From the NCBI GenBank assembly GCA_002360555.1, contig DEQS01000069.1, positions 1-60,356 on the forward strand: a stretch of 60,356 bases of DNA. Direction: 5' to 3'. How positions within the stretch are numbered: position 1 is the first letter of the stretch; the number at the start of each line of letters is the position of its first letter. The notes under the pieces were generated by a model. The model had not been told where the DNA came from and ran no database searches. It saw nothing but the letters and a program-made list of their open reading frames with translations. The position numbers and the translations under genes are program-made. Of the stretch, positions 17,747-26,398 are shown piece by piece. The stretch comes from Chloracidobacterium sp. UBA3360. Lineage in GTDB: Bacteria; Acidobacteriota; Blastocatellia; Pyrinomonadales; Pyrinomonadaceae.

Positions 17747-18700
17747 TCACGAAATCCACCCACCAACGGGTTTACCCACCCATTTGCCGTTGGCTTTATG
17801 ATACTCAAGAAATACGCCACCGCCACTTAAGTATCTCTTAGTGGAGTTTTTACTCTTTACCCATGTATTTGTAAGAACAACCATAATCTTGTTCCCATTC
17901 GCGGCAATATTAACGAAGGACAGAAAAACGAAATCACCCTCGCGATCCGCTTTCTCTTGTATCTTTGCAGGTGAGAGTAAGATCAAATTGATTCCGGGAA
18001 GTCTAGGTACGTATGCCGAGGGAATATTTTCGGTAGAAAGAACGACGTTTTTCTTATCTTTGATCAGGCCGTAATCCGGTATTTGCTTGTCAAGAAGTGC
18101 TTTTCTCAGTGACGGCTCAATAACCGCAAGCCTATCCGCGTTTGAAAGCCTAATATGATCGGTTTTCTTTACCCCAAGAGGTCGATTGGGTCTACCCTTA
18201 GCATAATTCTGAATCGCGGATCGCAGTTTGGCCTCATCAACATTCCAAATACCTTTAGCTCCGCGAACTTCCGTTAGAGCGAGAACGACCTTTGTTCCGG
18301 GTTCAACACGCTCATCTATAACCACACCAACGTCTTCAGTCTTACGTGGTGCGATCAAAGTCCCGGGAGGCACATAGCGACATCTCTCATCACTCGCCTC
18401 AATGACGTCATCGAGACATATTTCAAGTTTTTTAGTGATCGTTACACCGTTAGAGTCAAAGAAGTAAGCGACAAACTCGTAATTCCAGATTTCGTCATCA
18501 GTTAAATTTGCGATTGAATAATCTAAATCAGAGCGGTGTTCGAGATTATTAAAATTGGCTTCGGTAATGCGAACGGGAAGACTGGGAATATCTAAAATCT
18601 CTACTTTGACCTTAGACGCCCAAGCCTCGGTGGTCTGAGATACAGCTAATGAAGCAAAACCAATTACTACTAGAAGCACGACAAGTATTCGCTTTTTCAT
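17747..18700 (-). CDS. Exported protein of unknown function
   Basis: 317 residues with a clear Sec signal peptide (MKKRILVVLLVVIGFASLAV, cleavage likely near residues 21-28). The mature part is soluble, with a beta-rich first half (about 30-140) that resembles an FxLYD- or similar periplasmic fold in spacing, Cys at about 94 and 107 that could form a disulfide, and a basic middle. No motif lets me name it. The base composition is more AT-rich than the flanking genes, which could mean recent acquisition. GAGGTGT precedes the start. Confidence 0.75.
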   Translation of the reverse strand: MKKRILVVLLVVIGFASLAVSQTTEAWASKVKVEILDIPSLPVRITEANFNNLEHRSDLDYSIANLTDDEIWNYEFVAYFFDSNGVTITKKLEICLDDVIEASDERCRYVPPGTLIAPRKTEDVGVVIDERVEPGTKVVLALTEVRGAKGIWNVDEAKLRSAIQNYAKGRPNRPLGVKKTDHIRLSNADRLAVIEPSLRKALLDKQIPDYGLIKDKKNVVLSTENIPSAYVPRLPGINLILLSPAKIQEKADREGDFVFLSFVNIAANGNKIMVVLTNTWVKSKNSTKRYLSGGGVFLEYHKANGKWVGKPVGGWIS

Positions 18701-18754
18701 TACACCTCACTGAAAGAGAATTATGTTGATGTTGTAAGTGATTCTGACAGTAGT

Positions 18755-18783
18755 TTGTTCACAATTCAATATTTTCCTATACT
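18755..18783 (+). promoter_or_regulatory. Sigma-70 promoter of ftsY
   Basis: TTGTTC (18755-18760) and TATACT (18778-18783) are separated by exactly 17 bases. Transcription would start near 18790, downstream of an in-frame ATG at 18738, which supports the ftsY start at 18819. Confidence 0.65.
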
Positions 18784-18818
18784 CTTTAGTTTGCGAGATA
18801 CCTCGCGGTGTGAATTAT

Positions 18819-19853
18819 ATGGCGTTTTTTTGGCGTAGGAAGAAGGAAGATACATTTTCAAGTTCGGTGCTGGGGCTGGATAAGTCGATCGAGGAGCTGC
18901 AGGAGCAGGAGGCGGCGGTCGAGCGTGAGATCGGGGTGCGGTTTAACCGGGCGATCGAGAAGACGCGGCATTCGATCAATAACCGGCTGGATACGATATT
19001 TGAGGGCCGCAAGCAGATCGACGAACAGCTGCTCGATGAGCTGGAGGAAATGCTGATCTCGACGGACATCGGCGTGGCGACGACTTTGCAGGTGCTCGAT
19101 GCGATCCGCCGCGGTGTCTCGCGTCAGGAGATCAGCGATCTCAGTGCCCTCAAAGCCGCGATGAAACGCGAGCTGCTCACCATTCTCAACCAATCCACCG
19201 AAAAAGGCGTGGCGGACGAGACCGCCGTCGATCTCGCGATCAAGCCGTATGTGTTGATGGTCGTTGGCGTAAACGGCGTGGGCAAGACCACGACCATCGG
19301 CAAGCTCTCGCAGCGGATCAAGAACGAAGGCAACGAGGTGCTCATCTGCGCCGCCGACACCTTTCGCGCCGCCGCGAGCGACCAGCTTGAGATCTGGGCC
19401 GAACGCGCCGGTGTGCAGATCGTCCAGCAAAAACAGGGTACTGATCCGGCAGCGGTGCTGTTTGACGCACTTGCCGCAGCCAAAGCTCGGGGTAGTGATG
19501 TTTTGATCGTTGATACGGCGGGACGCCTGCACAACAAAGCAAATCTGATGGCCGAGCTGGAAAAGATGAAGAGGATATCTTCGCGTGAGGTCGAGGGGGC
19601 TCCGCATGAGACTTTGCTCGTGATCGACGCCGTTACGGGGCAGAACGGCTTGGAGCAGGCACGCCAATTCATGAAGGTCGCTGATGTTACCGGTATCGTC
19701 CTAACAAAACTCGACGGCACCGCCAAAGGCGGAATCGCCGTCGCCATTGCCAAAGAACTAAACCTGCCCATCCGCTACGTCGGCATCGGCGAACAGGTCG
19801 CCGATTTGATGGTATTTGACCCCGAAAGTTATGTTAACGGACTTTTTAATTAG
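18819..19853 (+). CDS. ftsY: Signal recognition particle receptor FtsY
   Basis: 344 residues from ATG 18819 (MAFFWRRKKEDTF). A helical N domain (about 20-125) is followed by the SRP-type GTPase: G1 GVNGVGKTTT, G2 DTFRAAASDQL, G3 DTAGRL, G4 TKLDGTAKGG and the closing 'GIGEQVADL'. There is no acidic A domain, so membrane contact must rely on the basic N-terminus. FtsY receives SRP-ribosome complexes at the inner membrane. An upstream in-frame ATG (18738) lies before the promoter and would add a non-homologous leader, so I reject it. Confidence 0.96.
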   Translation: MAFFWRRKKEDTFSSSVLGLDKSIEELQEQEAAVEREIGVRFNRAIEKTRHSINNRLDTIFEGRKQIDEQLLDELEEMLISTDIGVATTLQVLDAIRRGVSRQEISDLSALKAAMKRELLTILNQSTEKGVADETAVDLAIKPYVLMVVGVNGVGKTTTIGKLSQRIKNEGNEVLICAADTFRAAASDQLEIWAERAGVQIVQQKQGTDPAAVLFDALAAAKARGSDVLIVDTAGRLHNKANLMAELEKMKRISSREVEGAPHETLLVIDAVTGQNGLEQARQFMKVADVTGIVLTKLDGTAKGGIAVAIAKELNLPIRYVGIGEQVADLMVFDPESYVNGLFN

Positions 19854-19860
19854 GAGAATA

Positions 19861-20322
19861 ATGAAAAACTATCTATTGATCGCGATATTTACTGCGGCTG
19901 TGTTTCTTGGATCGGTTCAGACGGCTTCTGCATGCTCATGTCTCGCGCCGGCACCCGGCGTAAATTTGAAAACGCAGGTTCGCGAAGCGAGATCCTCAGC
20001 GACCGCCATATTCGCGGGCAAAGTCGTTTCGATCCGATATTCGGACGAGAAGATGGACGGCCAGCCCGTCAAGGCGTACGCAAAGATCGCCGTGACCCGT
20101 TCGTGGAAAGGCCCTGTGAGCGAGTTCATCGAGGTCGAGACGGCAAATATCTGCTGTCTGTGCGGATATACATTTGAAGACGGCAAGACGTACATCATTT
20201 ACTCCAATTCAACCGATCCGGCATCGCTCGGCGTGTCGAGCTGCAGCCGAACATCGCAGATCGTAGGTAAAAGCCCGGACGAAAAATACCTCGGCAAAGC
20301 AAGGAAACCGAAAAAGTCATAG
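19861..20322 (+). CDS. Exported TIMP-like Cys-rich protein
   Basis: 153 residues with a signal peptide (MKNYLLIAIFTAAVFLGS, cleavage after ASA) and a mature N-terminus starting CSCLAP, the pattern seen in tissue-inhibitor-of-metalloproteinase-like bacterial proteins. More Cys residues follow (CCLCG near 100, one near 128), suggesting several disulfides, with 'AIFAGKVV' and a beta-barrel-like spacing as in NTR/TIMP folds. AGGAG lies just before the ATG. It is seven bases after ftsY and overlaps the predicted 5' end of ribD. Bacterial members have no settled function. Confidence 0.8.
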   Translation: MKNYLLIAIFTAAVFLGSVQTASACSCLAPAPGVNLKTQVREARSSATAIFAGKVVSIRYSDEKMDGQPVKAYAKIAVTRSWKGPVSEFIEVETANICCLCGYTFEDGKTYIIYSNSTDPASLGVSSCSRTSQIVGKSPDEKYLGKARKPKKS

Positions 20323-21443
20323 AAACCGCAGCCGTACAATCTAACGACGAAATTCTCGTCAAACGTTCGCTCGAACTCGCAGCGAAAGGTGTCGGTTTGG
20401 TCTCGCCAAACCCGCTTGTCGGTTGCGTCATCGTGTCAGCCGACGGCGAGATCGTCGGCGAGGGAACTTATATCTACGATGATGTGGTACACGCCGAGGC
20501 AATTGCCCTAGAACAAGCCGGTGACCGTGCAAATGGTGGAACAGCCTACGTTTCGCTCGAACCGCATTCACATCAAGGCAAAACACCGCCCTGCACTGAA
20601 GCGCTCATAAATGCGGGGATAATACGTGTCGTCTGCCCGATCGAAGACCCAAACCCTCTGGTTTCCGGCAAAGGCTTTGAGCGGTTGCGTGAAGCAGGCA
20701 TCGAGGTCGTTACCGGCATCCTTGCCGACGAAGCCGCACGGCTCAATGAAAAATTCATCTGCTGGCACAAAAAGCAGCGGGCGTTTGTTCATCTAAAACT
20801 CGCAATGTCCCTCGACGGACGGATCTCCATAGACAACAGCGTCTCAACCGCGATCTCAGGCGACGCCGGGCACAGACGTGTACAAGATCTGCGGCACAGA
20901 CACGACGCGATACTTATCGGCGGCAATACTGCGTTCGTTGATAACCCAAGCCTGACCGACCGCAGCGGCAAACCGCGACGACGGCCGCTTGTGCGAATTG
21001 TGCTCGATAATCAATTGCGAACGCCGCTGAATTCTACGCTCGTAACTACCGCAAAAGAAACGCCGACAATAATATTTACAAACAGCCATGACCATGAGGT
21101 CGTTGAGGCACTGATCAACCTTGGCGTCGATGTGGTCAAAACACAGATGGGTGGACGTGATCTGGCCGGTGTCCTCGCCGAACTGAGGCGACGCAATATT
21201 CAAAGCGTCTTGGTTGAGGGCGGCTCGGAGATCGCTGGTTCATTTATTGATTCGCGGCTCGTAGATAAGGTTACATTCATCGCAGCACCGATCATCATTG
21301 GTGGCCGCGAAGCCCCAAATGCCATCGGCGGTGCCGGTGCTGACTCGATCGCTCAAGCAATGAGGCTAGACGATGTCACCGTTCAACATCTCGGCGAGGA
21401 GATCGAGATTACCGGCTATCCTGGTCAGAACCGGGACGGGTAG
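20319..21443 (+). CDS. ribD: Riboflavin biosynthesis deaminase/reductase RibD (unusual start and zinc site)
   Basis: Bifunctional enzyme: deaminase half (residues ~15-150) with HAEA and TPPC zinc motifs, and reductase half with KLAMSLDGRIS and 'LVEGGSEIAGSF'. It converts the diaminohydroxy-pyrimidine from RibA to the ribitylamino product for riboflavin. Two oddities. The expected N-terminal helix (EILVKRSLELAAKG) is encoded in frame before TTG 20397, yet no ATG, GTG or TTG precedes it; I give ATA 20319, which overlaps the upstream TAG, as a possible start (ATT 20352 also possible, TTG 20397 the conservative choice). The first zinc Cys of the EPCSH motif is His here (EPHSH). Confidence 0.85.
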   Translation: METAAVQSNDEILVKRSLELAAKGVGLVSPNPLVGCVIVSADGEIVGEGTYIYDDVVHAEAIALEQAGDRANGGTAYVSLEPHSHQGKTPPCTEALINAGIIRVVCPIEDPNPLVSGKGFERLREAGIEVVTGILADEAARLNEKFICWHKKQRAFVHLKLAMSLDGRISIDNSVSTAISGDAGHRRVQDLRHRHDAILIGGNTAFVDNPSLTDRSGKPRRRPLVRIVLDNQLRTPLNSTLVTTAKETPTIIFTNSHDHEVVEALINLGVDVVKTQMGGRDLAGVLAELRRRNIQSVLVEGGSEIAGSFIDSRLVDKVTFIAAPIIIGGREAPNAIGGAGADSIAQAMRLDDVTVQHLGEEIEITGYPGQNRDG

Positions 21444-21464
21444 CGACTGGGTTCCTTCACATTT

Positions 21465-22268
21465 ATGACACGCCAGATCCGCGCCAAAAAATCTCTCGGG
21501 CAGAATTTTCTTCACGATGCTTCCGTCATCGAGAGCATCGTCGGTGCAATCGGTATTAACGCAACAGACACCGTTATCGAGATAGGTCCGGGTACAGGAG
21601 CGTTGACCGAAACGCTCGTTAAGACCGGTGCAAAGGTCGTCGCGATCGAGTTTGACAGGGAACTTGTCCCGCTGCTGACTCAACAGTTTCGCTTTGATGA
21701 AAATTTCAGCTTAGTAAATACCGACGCCCTCAATGTCGATTTCGCGTCGATCGTCGGCAAACCAGAGGGCGTAAAGCTCATCGCCAACCTTCCATACAAT
21801 ATCTCGACACCGATACTCCAGCGACTGATCGAGCAGCGGCATATTTTCTCGACGCTAGTATTGATGTTTCAACGCGAGGTCGTTGAGCGGATCGTTGCCA
21901 AACCCGCAACAAAAGAACGCGGCTATCTTAGCGTCATCGCTCAAACCGCATTTGAAATCGAATATCTTTTTGACGTGCCGCCGGACTCGTTTCGGCCTGT
22001 GCCAAAGGTTTGGAGTTCGGTGATACGGCTCACGCCGAAAGCCGCCTTCGGTGGCGATGAGGGCATTTTCCGCAAGGTCGTTAGCCAGTCATTCGCTCAA
22101 AAACGCAAGACCATTCTCAATAATCTAAAAGGCATTTACGATGCCGGCGGTTCTATGTTGGATTCTGCGGGCATCGATGGCAAACGTCGTGCCGAATCGC
22201 TCACACTTGATGAATGGGCCGCTCTTACCGCCGCAATAAAAAAAGGGGCGTCAGAGACGCCCCGATGA
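21465..22268 (+). CDS. rsmA: 16S rRNA (adenine1518-N6/adenine1519-N6)-dimethyltransferase
   Basis: 267 residues, normal for RsmA/KsgA. The opening AKKSLGQNFLHD, SAM-binding EIGPGTGALTE, the 'ALNVDF' acidic loop and the catalytic NLPYNIS motif are all present; the C-terminal helical domain closes it. It dimethylates two adenines near the 3' end of 16S rRNA in ribosome maturation. The last ten codons coincide with a strong minus-strand terminator for the convergent di-heme gene. Confidence 0.96.
   Translation: MTRQIRAKKSLGQNFLHDASVIESIVGAIGINATDTVIEIGPGTGALTETLVKTGAKVVAIEFDRELVPLLTQQFRFDENFSLVNTDALNVDFASIVGKPEGVKLIANLPYNISTPILQRLIEQRHIFSTLVLMFQREVVERIVAKPATKERGYLSVIAQTAFEIEYLFDVPPDSFRPVPKVWSSVIRLTPKAAFGGDEGIFRKVVSQSFAQKRKTILNNLKGIYDAGGSMLDSAGIDGKRRAESLTLDEWAALTAAIKKGASETPR
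22238..22263 (-). terminator. Intrinsic terminator of the ECF/di-heme operon, inside rsmA
   Basis: GGGGCGTC (22245-22252) pairs perfectly with GACGCCCC (22256-22263) around a 3-base loop; seven A residues (22238-22244) give a U-tract on the minus strand. It lies 28 bases beyond the stop of the di-heme gene and is wholly within the last codons of rsmA. Confidence 0.85.
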
Positions 22269-22290
22269 CCAAATTAATTATCGAAAGCAC

Positions 22291-24336
22291 TTAGCGAAGG
22301 TTTATTTTCTTATCTGTGTCTATTAATTCGATGACGGGTTCCTGAATTTCTTCTGATCTCGCCGTAAAACTGCCGCTTGCGGACGTATTGAACGCATTGA
22401 TCACTGCAACTTGCGACACAGCATAACCGCCCGGTGCACTCGGATCCTGAACATACCATCGTGCATAAAATGTCATCCCGCGTAGCTTTCTCGGCAACGA
22501 GAACGTAAAGCTGACCGACGACCATCCGTTACCCGCTCCGGTATTAGCGGTATTTACAGTCAAACGTTTTAGCTCATTTCTAACAGGTCCCGGAGTATTG
22601 CCCGGTTGCACACCGGCGATAACAAGCGTCGCCTGAGCATTGCCGAGTGCGTTGCTCATCGAAACGGTAAAGTTTGGATTGCCGACGATCGGCGGCGAGA
22701 ATATCTTCATCTCAGGTACAAATCCGCCCGAACCGGCAATTGCGGTTCCTGTCAAAGTCGGAACAAACGCGGATTCCGTAAAGAGCATTGGCCGGTCGAA
22801 CGGAGCGGATTCAGTTACAAGTCGAGGATCTGTGAGTGATTGCAGAAAAGCGACCAGATCATTCTGCTGTCCACCATTAAGACCTAGCGGACGGATCAGG
22901 GCTCCTTGGAAATTAGGGGCATTTCGGAAATCACCTCCGCGATTATAAAACGCCACAACTTGTGCGAGAGTCGTAAACTGCCCGTTGTGAAAAAACGAAC
23001 CGCGTAGCGAAACATTTCTCAGATCGGGCACACGAAACTCACCAATATTTTGATTATTTCCCGTCACCTGAAATCGTCCGGTGTCTTCATTTGCCGGTCG
23101 CACACCGATGTTTCTAAAACTATTGTCTGAGAACAACGGACCTGCGTGGCATACGTTGCATCCTGCCGGCCCGTTGAATATGCCGCGCCCGCGGGCCGCT
23201 GCAGCTGAGATTTGAGCTATCCCGGCATTGTCGAGGTCGATCGGTGCCTGATCTGTATAGAGTGCCCTTTCGTAGGCAGCAATTGCCATTGATATCCTCG
23301 CTGGCGTCACCTCAGCCGTGCCAAACGCCTCAAGGAAAAGATCGGAATAAGTTCGGCCGTTGATCCAGGTGCTAAGAGCGGTCGGTATCGATGGCGAGAG
23401 AGCAAGAGGTTTCGAACTCGCCATACGAGCTGCCACATCGCTCCAATCTCTGCCTGTGTGAGCCATTTCCGACGAGGAAACAGGTGGTCCTGCAGCCTGA
23501 CTCTCAAGAGCGGCTCCATTATTTAGAAGAATATTATTTGTTAACGGATCAAGAAATTGCCCGGTAGCTCGGCCATCCCAAAATAAGATCGGCGGATAGG
23601 CAGAATTGATATGTGATACAGATTTGCGCCCGGTAACCTGCGCATTCAATCCGTAGTTCTGTACGCTAGTGTAGCTGCCATCGGGGTTTGTGAACGGTAC
23701 GCCGGCGGAACCACGAACGTCGTCAGGCGTTCCAAGTATTGCGTCCGCACCGGGATTGATCGTTGTCGCCGCAACCGAACGCGGATCCGTGCCGCCATTA
23801 TTTGAGTGGTGGCATGTGCCGCACGAGACTGTCCGGGTTGATGACATCTGTTCATCCCAAAACAGTGCTTTGCCTAAATATATCTTTGTTGCAGTTGTTT
23901 CGTTACCGACCGGAGCTGGCGGCGGCGGATTAAGCTGTGGGGCAGGTCCGCTCGGCGTGTTTGTGCGTGTGCCCTGATCGGAGACGCTCATCTCACTTAC
24001 GGTCGAGCTGTTTTCGGCACGAACCCAGTAAAAAGCAGTCTGTCCCGCCGGAATGCCGCCGTCCTGAAAAAAGTTTGAGACTGTCGTTCCGATCTCGGTT
24101 GCCGTAGCGGGATTGTTAGTCACATTTCGGAAAAGCCGATAGCTGGTCGCCCCGCGAATGGTGTCCCACCAGATTGTGACCTTGTTATTATATTTGCTGT
24201 CCGACGCGATCACGCCGGTCGGAGCCGATAAGGCCGAGTTGCCGCTCTGGCCCGTCACAGATTTTGAATTTAACAGGGCAAATGCCCCGAACCCGGCGAC
24301 GAACGCCACGCACACGAATATTTTAAGTCTTTTCAT
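22291..24336 (-). CDS. Exported di-heme cytochrome c peroxidase/MauG-like protein with N-terminal Fn3 domain
   Basis: 681 residues: signal peptide (1-30), a fibronectin III-like domain (about 38-125), a Pro-rich linker, then a di-heme region with two CxxCH sites (CGTCH near residue 172 and CNVCH near 394). The arrangement 'LGKALFWDEQMSSTRTVSC' and 'FRVPDLRNVSLRGSFFHNG' is typical of the CcpA/MauG family, which reduces peroxide or makes protein-derived cofactors. A C-terminal beta domain (about 535-660) may bind surfaces. It is the last gene of an operon led by regulator genes. Confidence 0.9.
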   Translation of the reverse strand: MKRLKIFVCVAFVAGFGAFALLNSKSVTGQSGNSALSAPTGVIASDSKYNNKVTIWWDTIRGATSYRLFRNVTNNPATATEIGTTVSNFFQDGGIPAGQTAFYWVRAENSSTVSEMSVSDQGTRTNTPSGPAPQLNPPPPAPVGNETTATKIYLGKALFWDEQMSSTRTVSCGTCHHSNNGGTDPRSVAATTINPGADAILGTPDDVRGSAGVPFTNPDGSYTSVQNYGLNAQVTGRKSVSHINSAYPPILFWDGRATGQFLDPLTNNILLNNGAALESQAAGPPVSSSEMAHTGRDWSDVAARMASSKPLALSPSIPTALSTWINGRTYSDLFLEAFGTAEVTPARISMAIAAYERALYTDQAPIDLDNAGIAQISAAAARGRGIFNGPAGCNVCHAGPLFSDNSFRNIGVRPANEDTGRFQVTGNNQNIGEFRVPDLRNVSLRGSFFHNGQFTTLAQVVAFYNRGGDFRNAPNFQGALIRPLGLNGGQQNDLVAFLQSLTDPRLVTESAPFDRPMLFTESAFVPTLTGTAIAGSGGFVPEMKIFSPPIVGNPNFTVSMSNALGNAQATLVIAGVQPGNTPGPVRNELKRLTVNTANTGAGNGWSSVSFTFSLPRKLRGMTFYARWYVQDPSAPGGYAVSQVAVINAFNTSASGSFTARSEEIQEPVIELIDTDKKINLR

Positions 24337-24370
24337 ACTAATAATGACTCCTACCCCAGTTAGCTATTAT

Positions 24371-25039
24371 TTATTTGAATAAATGCCCAAATCTACTTTT
24401 GATCTGGTTCCTGCATCGAAACAATCTAGACTTCAAATTGCTCGTGCTAATCCCAATGGCCTCGGCCACCTCGCTCAGCGAATAATCTTCTGAATATACC
24501 AAAGTCATCGCTATTCTGTCCTGTTCATCCAACACACTAAGAATTTTTTCTGTCAATTGCCTTGCGGCTAGTTGCCGCTCGACCGAAGGCTTTCTCCCGT
24601 CTGCGACGGTCTCAAGATAGTCGCTCTCATCGCTGCTAAGGTCCGTAACCAGACTTTCGGCCCGGCGTCCCCGTCGGCGAAACTCGTCATAACAGACATT
24701 CACCGCGATCCGCGTCATCCACGCCGGAAAGGAATTGTCCTCGCCGCCGCGATATTTCTTTAACGAAAAGTATGCCTTAGTAAAACTTTGCTGGACAAAC
24801 TCCTCGATGTCGCTACGCTCGCGAAAAAAACGGCTGACAACACGCGTCATCGGGCGTGTATATCTTTCAAAGATCACCGCAAACGCCGTCTCGTCTCCGC
24901 CAAGCACAGCTTGTACGAGCTGTTCATCGCTGGCTGGCGTGCTGTCCGTTGTGACAGCCGCCGGAGATCGGGTATTGGTCTGCAAATTGATATTAAGAAC
25001 CTCTTGAAGCATTTTCTTCGTTTCCGATGCTCTAAACAA
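24371..25039 (-). CDS. ECF-family RNA polymerase sigma factor
   Basis: 222 residues. Region 2 (about 55-125) contains 'IFERYTRPMTRVVSRFF', 'EEFVQQSFTKAY' and 'FPAWMTRIAVNVCYDEFRR'; region 4 (about 165-220) has 'VYSEDYSLSEVAEAIGIS' followed by 'LKSRLFRCR', the helix-turn-helix for the -35. An N-terminal lead of about 45 residues is unconserved; Met10 is an alternative start. It lies between an EF-hand protein and the di-heme gene and probably drives this operon, with the membrane protein at 26399-27082 as likely antagonist. Confidence 0.93.
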   Translation of the reverse strand: MFRASETKKMLQEVLNINLQTNTRSPAAVTTDSTPASDEQLVQAVLGGDETAFAVIFERYTRPMTRVVSRFFRERSDIEEFVQQSFTKAYFSLKKYRGGEDNSFPAWMTRIAVNVCYDEFRRRGRRAESLVTDLSSDESDYLETVADGRKPSVERQLAARQLTEKILSVLDEQDRIAMTLVYSEDYSLSEVAEAIGISTSNLKSRLFRCRNQIKSRFGHLFK

Positions 25040-25051
25040 ATTGCAGATGAT

Positions 25052-26374
25052 TCATTCTTTCACCGGCGGCCGGCCGGGAGCTTTCTCTATCCGAAATCCG
25101 CTCGGCACAGCAAACAGATCTGCCGACGGTTCGCTGCGTTTAATATTCACGAGTTTGAAAACGTGTTCACCCGCGAGCGGGTCTAGATGACGCGAATACA
25201 CGATCATCTGCAGCTCGGGCGAAAACCACTTTTCACTGACAACCTCAATAGGCTTGTCATTACCAAGTTGTCCTGCCGGGATCTCAAATGTCACGCGTGT
25301 GCCTTCGACCTGGACGCCCTCGATCGTCTTGGTTCCAAGCGATTCGGTTTTTGCATTTGGTGGAGTGCCCGGTTCGTTTGGCGGGTTACCGCCGATGCCG
25401 TGCTGACGGGCGACCTTGCTATTCATGTCAAGGAAGTACTGCGTCTTCGCACCAAAATCATTGATAAACACTAACATCTGCGGCTTGCCGTCCGTACCGG
25501 CGATACTGACACCGCCGACCATTTCGAGCGGCTGTTCGCGGCGTGTGCGTCCTGCGGCGTCTCGGTAAAACGCACCTTTGATTGTTTTGGTGACGGTGGT
25601 TCCATCAAATAACCTACGCGTATCTTCGATAACTGTCTCGGCTGAGAAAGGCTGTGATTTGACCAACTTGTCGCCAAACCTTAACTCGGCAGCGATAAAT
25701 TTTGCGTTAGGCGGTGGCGGTGCGTTTCGCTCCGGATCGCCGCCCTCGCGTTTTGGCGGACGAGCCTCTTCTTTAGAAATAGCACCGTCAGAGTTCTTGT
25801 CCATTTCGTTAAAAGTGGCTTTAACGATCTGCTCAAATTCGGAACGGCTCGTTGATGCTCCGTCTGCGGCCTTATCCATAAAAAAGAAAGGCGGCAATAT
25901 TTTCTTACCATCAGGACCGTTTTGCGGACCGTCCGGACGCATACCTTGTCCCATCGGTGGACCGGGCTGTCCGTTAGGCGGAGCTTGCGGCCTCATTCCA
26001 CCTTGTCCCACGGGGGGTCCTTGCGGACGCATTCCCGGTCCCATCGGGGCGTCAACACCGTTTCGCGGTTGGCGGCGGATCTCATTTGCATCTATAGTGC
26101 CGTTCGAGTTTTTGTCGTATTCGGTAAACGATGTCTCGATTGCGGTCTGCAATTCAGTTGCGTCTAGCTTTCCGTCTTTATTTGAGTCCAGACGCTTTAG
26201 CCAGTCATCCTGCGGCGGACGTCTTTCACCCTGCATATCGTCGCCCGGACGCATCTGTCCGTTTGGCGGACCGCCTAGGCCTGGCTGCCCCGGCTGACGC
26301 AGTGGACGCTGTGCCGTCACCGTTACCGTTATTAATAGTGTTATAAAAATTGATATAAATGCGTGTCTTTTCAT
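25052..26374 (-). CDS. Exported EF-hand calcium-binding protein
   Basis: 440 residues with signal peptide (about 1-21). Three EF-hand loops are visible: DSNKDGKLDATE (about 64), DKNSNGTIDANE (about 92) and DKNSDGAISKEE (about 195). Between them runs a Gly/Pro/Gln/Met-rich segment of short imperfect repeats (GPPVGQGGMRPQ-like). The C-terminal half (about 230-440) is a beta-rich domain of unknown type with 'GTKTIEGVQVEGTR', seen in other acidobacterial exported proteins. It likely binds calcium outside the inner membrane. Encoded 13 bases upstream of the sigma-factor gene. Confidence 0.85.
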   Translation of the reverse strand: MKRHAFISIFITLLITVTVTAQRPLRQPGQPGLGGPPNGQMRPGDDMQGERRPPQDDWLKRLDSNKDGKLDATELQTAIETSFTEYDKNSNGTIDANEIRRQPRNGVDAPMGPGMRPQGPPVGQGGMRPQAPPNGQPGPPMGQGMRPDGPQNGPDGKKILPPFFFMDKAADGASTSRSEFEQIVKATFNEMDKNSDGAISKEEARPPKREGGDPERNAPPPPNAKFIAAELRFGDKLVKSQPFSAETVIEDTRRLFDGTTVTKTIKGAFYRDAAGRTRREQPLEMVGGVSIAGTDGKPQMLVFINDFGAKTQYFLDMNSKVARQHGIGGNPPNEPGTPPNAKTESLGTKTIEGVQVEGTRVTFEIPAGQLGNDKPIEVVSEKWFSPELQMIVYSRHLDPLAGEHVFKLVNIKRSEPSADLFAVPSGFRIEKAPGRPPVKE

Positions 26375-26398
26375 TACTAACTCCTGAAAAAGTATTCA

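Noticed and set aside
17491..17826. Minus-strand 111-codon open frame with heptapeptide repeats across array A
   Set aside because: It only exists because a 21-base period keeps frames open; no ribosome site, and its upstream part overlaps the end of the exported-protein gene in another frame.
18738..18818. Longer ftsY starting at ATG 18738
   Set aside because: The 27 extra residues are unlike FtsY, and a good promoter (18755-18783) lies inside that stretch.
18858..19667. Long open frame on the minus strand opposite ftsY
   Set aside because: Shadow of ftsY codon bias; no motif and no signal for translation.
25578..26297. Plus-strand Gly/Pro-rich frame opposite the EF-hand gene
   Set aside because: Mirror of the Gly/Pro/Gln-rich repeats of the real gene.
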